A DNA stretch of 64,000 bases from contig NC_049995.1 in assembly GCF_000003815.2 (NCBI RefSeq), positions 11,526,548-11,590,547 on the forward strand. Direction: 5' to 3'. Source of the DNA: Branchiostoma floridae (taxonomy: Eukaryota > Chordata > Leptocardii > Amphioxiformes > Branchiostomatidae). The notes under the pieces are model-generated. The model was not told the origin of the DNA, did not search any database, and worked only from the letters and a program-made list of their open reading frames with translations. A program made the position numbers and the translations under genes. Each line of letters begins with the position of its first letter. Position 1 is the stretch's first letter. This document shows positions 59,801-64,000 of this stretch, one piece after another.

Positions 59801-62800
59801 AGTCAAAAATGGCCAAAAACCCTAAAATAACTCATGTTTGGAGTAAAGAATGAATAAAGCGTTGATGGGGTTCTGTGGTCATATGTCAAACACACATATG
59901 TACCAAATTTCAGGTCATTTGGTTTTTATACAAGGGCATAGGAGCCAAAAATATATATTTTTAGTCAAAAATGGCCAATAACCCTGAAATAACTAATTTT
60001 TGAAGTGATCTACGAAGAAAGTGTTGATAGTTTACTGTGCTCATATGTCCAATGCACCTCTGTACCAAATTTCAGGTCATTAGCTTGTAATACCAGGGCA
60101 CAGGGGCCCAAAATATACATAATTGGTCTAAAAATGACCAAAAACCCTAAATATCATAAATTCTAAGACCTCTATCAAGAAAGTGAAAAAAACACCTGAG
60201 GGTATTTGCTATTTCTACGACCCTGCCAAATTTCAGCTCATTTGGCCCACAAATGAAAAAGTTGAATCAAATTGAAGATTTGACAGGAGAAGAAGAAGAA
60301 GAAACCAAGGAAAAACAGTATATTGCAATCCCATACTACGTATGGATTGCAATATAACTAAGCAAAGCAGTTGTGTAACTACTTTAAGAGGGCCCCCAAG
60401 GGGGGTACCGACAACGCTGTACACTAAATTCGGGAGGGCCGGCTACGTAATACGCTAAATTATGGACACTTAATTACGCTCTACGCTAAATTAAGAAATT
60501 TCACAATGCTGCAAAATACACCCGATATTATTATTATTATTATAATTATTATTATTATGCACATCTTTATCGTCTTTTGGGTGAAATCCGTCTACGGCAG
60601 AACACGTGAAGAGGGGATCTAAACAAAACCGATAATTCCATCAACAAGATTCCCGTCCGCACTCTCGGACTTGCCTCGGCTTATCCCTAAATGCTAACAT
60701 TGTGCCGTTTTTACCAGTATCTTTATGAAACATTTTGATATAAACTACCACTGCGTACCATTTTGGGAACTTAATCTATGTTATTGTAAATTGCGTAAGA
60801 GCAAATTCTCACAGGAGTCTGCCCGTGGAAAGCGCAGTCACAATTTGAAGAGGGACAACTTGCTGGCCAGAGCCGGCGACAGCAAATTTCGTATGTGGCG
60901 TAATTTTCAGCACTCGTAGCACCGAAAGCGGAGGCGCGACAATCCTAGGGCGTCCGGGGGCATGCTCCCCCGGGAATATTGTGAAATCTTGACTCCCTCA
61001 AACGCCAATTTATGCATTTTAAAGGGCACATTTTGCTCACAGACTAAACTAAGTTAAATAGCATTCCAAATAGAAATTCACATGGTTTTAAGTTATTGAG
61101 GGCAACGCCCCCAAACATCATTTTCAGATTTCGAGTGCCGAAAGCACGAACTGTCGCAAGGTAGGTATGGGAAAATTTGGAAATTTGTACCCTCTGAAAC
61201 ACCATTTCCTGCATTTTGAGGGATAAATTTTGCTGGCAGACCATGTGCTCAATGTAGTGACATTTCTGTCAGAGAAACGTTTTGGAGGGCGACGAGCGCC
61301 GGAGAGTCGTGAGCACCAGAGGCCCAAGCCGTCGCCAGTCCAAGGGCCGCCCGGCGCCCGGAGCAAAATTGAAATCTCGACCCTCTGAAATGCCATTCCC
61401 TGCATTTATCAAGGGGCACATTTTGCTTGTTAACTAAGTTCGGTAAAGAAATTTCTACTAGTTGGGGGGCGACGCTCCCGCAACATATTTTCACCATGTC
61501 CAAGGCCGAAGGGGTAAGCCTTCGCAAGGAAGGTCCGGCGAAATTTTGAAATCTGTACCCTTTGAAACGCAATTTCCTGCATTTTCGCGAGTAAAATTTG
61601 CCGGTAGACAAGTTAAGTTTAATGAAACTTTGATTACGCTTTACGAAAAATTAATATGAATTACGTTTTAAGGTAAAATCCGGTTAGCTTCTACGTAATA
61701 CGTTAAATTAAAGGGGCCAATATCGCTCGACGCAAAATTTACCAATTACGCTCTACGTTGAATTCGAGCGGTCCCGCTACGTAGTACGTAGAATTAAAAC
61801 CGCCGATTACGCTCTACGGAAAAGGGCTTTGGGGCCCCCCTTTAATACCAAGCTGGAAAGCCTGCCATATTGCAGGGATGCCCCATACATGGTCGTGGTG
61901 CCAGTGTGTGATGTTGTATCACTACTTACCGAGTTGGAAAGCCTGCCATATTGCAGGGATGCCCCCTACATGGTCGTGGTGCCAGTGTGTGATGTTGTAT
62001 CACTACTTACCGAGTTGGAAAGCCTGCCATATTGCAGGGATGCCCCCTACATGGTCGTGGTGCCAGTGCGTGATGTTGTATCACTACTTACCGAGTTGGA
62101 AAGCCTGCCATATTGCAGGGATGCCCCCCACATGGTCGTGGTGCCAGTGCGTGATATTGTATCACTACTTACCGAGTTGGAAAGCCTGCTATATTGCAGG
62201 GATGCCCCCTGGAAGATAGCCCGGTATCCCAGCATCCCCAGTGTCTATCAAAATACGACTATGTACCAAAAAAAAAGAAAAAAAAAATTATAGATTTGGT
62301 ATCCTGTTTTGTTTTTTTCGACCTCTTGTATTAGATTGTGCGTCTGAAGAGTCTGTCATCCATTAGATTTACTGGTGAAAATTTATGGGGTGAAAGAACA
62401 GTGACTGTTTTCTGACAGCTGGTTTTCCATGACAGTCTTTTGACAGATACTGACCTTAACGTCTCCAGGCAGAAAAGGTTTGTCAAAGATTATTAACCTG
62501 GTCGTTTCAAAAACGTTTAGATCTTACACCCCAACATCTGCTTGAAGATTACCTACTGAGGTCAACGTCCTTCCGGTCAATCATAAGCCAAACGTGTTGC
62601 CTTCTTCAATTAATTTGGTTGGCTGTCCGTTGTTAACAGATACAAAGTATTACGTCTATCGTCAAGCTTCTTTATAATAGATAAAGATTTAGCTGTCATT
62701 TGTTGTAAAGACTCTTTAAAAGCTTGTTCCTGTACATGTAACTGCGTAAGTCTAACTCTAAGTGACCTAGTTACAAGTTATATCTTGTACAGTATACCTG

Positions 62801-62971
62801 CGCCTTCCTTTCTTTGACGACGATTGAAAGGTGTTGAAGGTTGACTCACCTTTTCCCCGTTCCTACCAGGTACGTGTTTGTGCCCCGGAGAGTGAAAGGA
62901 CCCGGGTTCAGCCCCAGAACGCGAGTAACGCGCGAGGAGAGCACCTCGATTTTCGGGATCGCCGTCGCCAT
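50835..62971 (-). CDS. LACTB2: LACTB2, metallo-beta-lactamase-fold endoribonuclease
   Basis: Seven exons on the - strand: 62971-62850, 62258-62173 (disrupted), 58908-58740, 58147-58045, 52510-52286, 51512-51431, 50884-50835. Phases agree throughout. LACTB2 is a zinc-dependent mitochondrial single-strand endoribonuclease in mammals. Visible landmarks: start [20 protein letters not shown] with [34 protein letters not shown] (zinc His); [11 protein letters not shown] (zinc Asp); IYPGHGP (zinc His); end [12 protein letters not shown]. The defining [10 protein letters not shown] motif is present only in array copies B-E, not in the exon joined to the RILIDTGD part. That joined exon also has an in-frame TAG. 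As assembled, the gene cannot make a full enzyme; either this allele is broken or the array was mis-assembled. Confidence 0.93.
51431..51512 (-). CDS. LACTB2: LACTB2 exon 6
   Basis: 82 nt, [20 protein letters not shown] then LVKEGTI. Corresponds to NTPENLHEMAK...LEKEGKI in human. Confidence 0.92.
52061..52256. mobile_element. inverted-repeat MITE
   Basis: About 70-bp arms: TAGTCTCTACCAGACTTCGG and GGAAAAACCGTAGAAATGG on the left, mirrored on the right. 196 bp in total, ending 30 bp from LACTB2 exon 5. Confidence 0.82.
52286..52510 (-). CDS. LACTB2: LACTB2 exon 5
   Basis: 225 nt, [60 protein letters not shown]. The PGHG His is the last metal ligand. Confidence 0.96.
52597..52638 (-). ncRNA. 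hammerhead ribozyme motif (left arm)
   Basis: Reverse strand: GTCA, CTGACGA, stem GGAAAG/CTTTCC with a 6-nt loop, GAAA, minimal 2-bp stem III (AC/GU), GTC cleavage site, TGAC. In the same sense as the RT genes, at their 3' side. Confidence 0.82.
52875..54236 (-). pseudogene. Penelope-like RT C-terminal part plus GIY-YIG endonuclease
   Basis: Continues the [39 protein letters not shown] and the catalytic [11 protein letters not shown]. Then comes [20 protein letters not shown], a linker, and a GIY-YIG domain: [20 protein letters not shown] with RYQEH, ending near LNRKGG. GIY-YIG is the integrase-like nuclease typical of canonical Penelope elements. No stop or frameshift apart from the MITE. 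Confidence 0.93.
54239..54744. mobile_element. mariner-like MITE inside the Penelope-like ORF
   Basis: Perfect inverted ends CACTACCAAAAATGATTTTT, flanked by TA on both sides (54,237-54,238; 54,745-54,746), as expected for Tc1/mariner. The interior is a CTTGTTTTTCTT / AAGAAAAA-rich low-complexity body. Removing it plus one TA restores the host reading frame exactly. Confidence 0.92.
54747..55785 (-). pseudogene. Penelope-like RT, N-terminal part
   Basis: The open frame starts right after the 5' arm hairpin (no obvious ATG) and contains [71 protein letters not shown] and VTYELAKF. These are the N-terminal and first RT-domain landmarks of Penelope-like elements. It is broken by the MITE inside the following residues. 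Confidence 0.9.
56020..56061 (+). ncRNA. hammerhead ribozyme motif (right arm)
   Basis: Core CTGACGA (56,024-56,030), stem II GGAAAG/CTTTCC, GAAA (56,050-56,053), then CGTC with predicted cleavage after 56,057. Stem I GTCA/TGAC. Identical to the left-arm copy but on the opposite strand, antisense to the RT. Hammerheads with tiny stem III are known from Penelope-like elements. Confidence 0.82.
56203..56556 (-). mobile_element. CCGTCAA-type DNA element, copy 3
   Basis: Reverse orientation: ends GGCTCTAGCCAGCTCGAC and CTGGCTAGAGCCCT are inverted. Interior matches copies at 2866 and 46,062. Confidence 0.8.
56650..57627. mobile_element. hAT-like non-autonomous element, 978 bp
   Basis: Arms of about 105 bp (TAATCTCCAAGTAGATCTTG ... 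on the left; ... GATCTGCTTGGAGATTA on the right) are inverted. The 8-mer GTGATAGT flanks both ends (56,642-56,649; 57,628-57,635). The interior minus-strand frame of 222 codons has no recognised domain. Confidence 0.82.
57636..58044. other. LACTB2 intron, nothing recognised
   Basis: No exon or element identified. Confidence 0.45.
58045..58147 (-). CDS. LACTB2: LACTB2 exon 4 (zinc ligands)
   Basis: 103 nt, [19 protein letters not shown] then [15 protein letters not shown]. His of TPGH and Asp of SGDC are metal ligands of the fold. Donor ACA|GTAAGT. Confidence 0.96.
58255..58500. mobile_element. MITE related to the GTAACGCTAG family
   Basis: TTCACCTTTATCAGCGGGGTA on the left and TACCCCATGGATAAAGATGAA on the right are inverted; same inner motifs as 15,749-15,970 but more diverged. 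Confidence 0.65.
58740..58908 (-). CDS. LACTB2: LACTB2 exon 3
   Basis: 169 nt, [14 protein letters not shown] through [24 protein letters not shown] and [12 protein letters not shown] are shared with human LACTB2. Longer than the human segment by a Gly/Ser-rich insertion. Confidence 0.93.
59358..59454 (+). repeat. 97-bp direct repeat, copy 1
   Basis: Identical over 97 bp to 60,356-60,452 (begins AACTAAGCAAAGCAG, ends GGCTACGTAATA). Confidence 0.95.
59455..60245 (+). repeat. about 165-bp tandem repeat, five units
   Basis: Each unit starts near GGAGCCAAAAATATACATTT and includes ACCAAATTTCAGGTCATTTG. Unit starts at about 59,455, 59,618, 59,787, 59,940 and 60,105. Followed by a GAAGAAGAAGAAGAAA run and a hairpin (TATTGCAATCC / GGATTGCAATA) around 60,320-60,355. 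Confidence 0.85.
60356..60452 (+). repeat. 97-bp direct repeat, copy 2
   Basis: Identical to copy 1; the repeat block resumes after it. Confidence 0.95.
61847..62215 (-). repeat. 81-bp tandem array of the LACTB2 active-site exon end
   Basis: Five copies at exact 81-bp spacing (GCCTGCC start points 61,860, 61,941, 62,022, 62,103, 62,184). On the - strand each of copies B-E reads [20 protein letters not shown] (the most distal copy has W for one G), then CTCG|GTAAGTAGTGATAC. The unit is about 66 exonic bases plus 15 bases of intron. The copy nearest exon 1 lacks the HWHHDH part. Donors of copies A-D: exon ends 62,173, 62,092, 62,011, 61,930; copy E ends 61,849 with GTATTA. Confidence 0.92.
62173..62258 (-). 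pseudogene. LACTB2: LACTB2 exon 2 as assembled: deleted and stopped
   Basis: After acceptor GGTACATAG it encodes [17 protein letters not shown] and then jumps directly to GGIPAI, where the human protein has about 25 more residues including THWHRDH. The codon matching TGG in the other array copies is TAG here. It then ends QAFQL plus G before GTAAGT, the correct phase for exon 3. Confidence 0.85.
62259..62849. other. LACTB2 intron 1
   Basis: Lies between exon 1 and the disrupted exon 2. I searched it for the missing residues of exon 2 and saw none. Confidence 0.55.
62850..62971 (-). CDS. LACTB2: LACTB2 exon 1
   Basis: ATG at 62,971-62,969. [20 protein letters not shown] then [20 protein letters not shown]. 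Donor AG|GTGAGT. Confidence 0.95.
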
Positions 62972-63055
62972 GATTTGACTTTGAGGGGAAAGTTTATCGG
63001 ACCGAACCATTCGATTGAGGGGGTGCAAAACGGAAGCATTGTTTTGGTGTGCTTG

Positions 63056-63258
63056 TGCGCGCGCGCGGTGTGTGTGTTCGTGTATGTGCGTGTGCGCGTG
63101 TTTGCGTGTGTGTGTGCGCATTTGTGTGTGTGTGTGTGTGTGTTTGTGTGCGTGTGTGCATTTGTGTGTGTGTGTGTGCGTGTGTGCATTTGTGTGTGTG
63201 TGTGTGCGTGTGTGCATTTGTGTGTCTGTGTGCGTGCGTGCGTGTGTGTGTGTGTGCA

Positions 63259-63296
<38 letters not shown>

Positions 63297-63297
63297 A
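63056..63297. repeat. (GT)n microsatellite with GTGTGCGT variants
   Basis: About 240 bp of alternating purine-pyrimidine, 85 bp upstream of the LACTB2 start codon. All open frames across it are repeat translations. Confidence 0.95.
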
Positions 63298-63715
63298 ACT
63301 ATAGACCCCCCAGTGTGGTACAAGCTTCCGTTTTTTTGTATCTTTTGACCTGAACACGCTATTAAATGACTGGATTTTTGTTGATTTCGGCCTGCTGGAG
63401 ATGATCCAATATAATTTTAGGTCGACGTTAACGAAATGAACAGCAAGGCCAACTGTCAGCGTTTTCTACTTCGTATGAGGGATAAAGGTATAAAGGGAAC
63501 TATTACATACATTAGATTGAGTATTTCTATGCTACAAGCGACATAATATTTGTCAAAAGTAATTTAGGAATGGTACAGTTTCTTTTCTGCATGGCGTGAT
63601 AAATGTATTGATGACCTAGGTGCATAGTTTTGCCTTTTGGAGTCATGACATAATAAAAGTATATTCAAGGAGGTTAAAAAAACCTCCTTGGTATATTGAA
63701 GAGTACCTTCCGAGT
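63298..63715. other. no gene seen
   Basis: Intergenic. A short palindrome GGAGGTT/AACCTCC lies near 63,670. Confidence 0.45.
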
Positions 63716-63961
63716 CTATTTATTGGGGAGAGGTGTTTTCCCCGAAATCTGTCCTGAGAGACGAGCCGGCTCTACCTGAATCTTCCCGGAGGAACGAGAC
63801 TGTCCTCCCGGAGCATGACCGGAGCGATCCATCGGAGCCTTCCCGGGAGAACGAGATGGTTCTCCCAGTGTCAGTTCGTATGGACTACGGTTCTTTTTCG
63901 GGGGAAGAGGCGGCGGTACCTCCGACGCGTTGCGGTTCAAATCTTCTCGAATAGACGCCAT
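63716..63961 (-). CDS. hypothetical proline/basic-rich open frame
   Basis: ATG at 63,961; 81 codons, MASIREDLNRNASEVPPPLP then PKKNRSPYELTLGEPSRSPG. The PPPLPPKK stretch would suit an SH3 ligand. I do not recognise the family. The composition is imperfectly repetitive (SRSPGK, SRSSGK, RLSGQ), so it may be part of a repeat or a mobile-element gag-like frame. It could also be a first exon of a gene beyond the window. Confidence 0.3.
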   Translation of the reverse strand: MASIREDLNRNASEVPPPLPPKKNRSPYELTLGEPSRSPGKAPMDRSGHAPGGQSRSSGKIQVEPARLSGQISGKTPLPNK

Positions 63962-64000
63962 CCGGGGGTGTATTTAGCCTCCATAGCAGGCTCGCTATGG

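Larger units (their letters stand above)
59090..61840. repeat. composite GAGGGTC-related repeat block
   Basis: Starts GAGGGTCTGCGTGCCCTTTTCCG. Much of 60,450-61,830 consists of reiterated TACGCTTTACG / TACGTAATACG and CAAATTTTGAAATC..CCCTCTGAAACGC..TTTCCTGCATTTT units. No coding frame. A 1-kb insertion (59,455-60,355) splits it. Confidence 0.6.

Noticed and set aside
61829-62293. 154-codon + strand frame with 27-residue repeats
   Set aside because: Antisense shadow of the LACTB2 exon array; 81 bp is a multiple of 3, so the frame stays open.
62831-63353. Cys/Val-rich and His/Thr-rich frames
   Set aside because: Translation of the GT/CA microsatellite.

Overview
The window is animal nuclear DNA, most likely from an invertebrate deuterostome such as amphioxus (Branchiostoma). 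It has multi-exon genes with GT-AG introns, orthologues of vertebrate genes that are easy to recognise, and introns packed with tRNA-derived SINEs, MITEs, a non-LTR retrotransposon and a Penelope-like element. The organism is an inference, because no species-diagnostic gene is present. Seven runs of N mark assembly gaps.

Layout. (1) 1.8-4.4 kb, + strand: three internal exons of TM9SF1, a nine-transmembrane endomembrane protein; the first lies in a 140-bp tandem array. (2) 4.4-22.9 kb: gene-poor and repeat-rich, with a 5'-truncated LINE at 6.5-8.8 kb. (3) 22.95-23.02 kb, - strand: first coding exon of DNAJC27 (a Rab-like GTPase with a J domain), head-to-head with (4) STK3/4, the Hippo/MST kinase, + strand, 23,847-47,460. 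STK3/4 is traced as 13 coding exons ending in the SARAH domain. (5) Nested in an STK3/4 intron on the opposite strand is a complete six-exon cytosolic sulfotransferase (33,437-37,347, 289 codons before the stop). (6) 50,835-62,971, - strand: LACTB2, a metallo-beta-lactamase-fold RNase, in seven exons, tail-to-tail with STK3/4. Its active-site exon is scrambled into an 81-bp tandem array. A Penelope-like element with inverted terminal arms and hammerhead ribozyme motifs sits in its fifth intron.

The most unusual theme is repeated duplication of exon edges together with their splice sites. TM9SF1 has four copies of an exon end plus donor, three of them complete 49-nt exons. STK3/4 has three separate relic duplications of an exon start or end. 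LACTB2 has five copies of an exon end plus donor. A 3.9-kb foldback element in an STK3/4 intron also carries about 50-bp minisatellite units, each with consensus donors and an acceptor. These are visible in the sequence; whether they are biological or partly assembly artefacts is open.

The other main result is three hammerhead-type ribozyme cores: two in the inverted arms of the Penelope-like element and one in a 168-bp solo element in an STK3/4 intron. Several mobile elements have clear target-site duplications: Penelope-like 14 bp, foldback about 9 bp, a GAGGGTC family 6 bp, two hAT-like elements 8 bp, and a mariner-like MITE (TA) that splits the Penelope-like reading frame.
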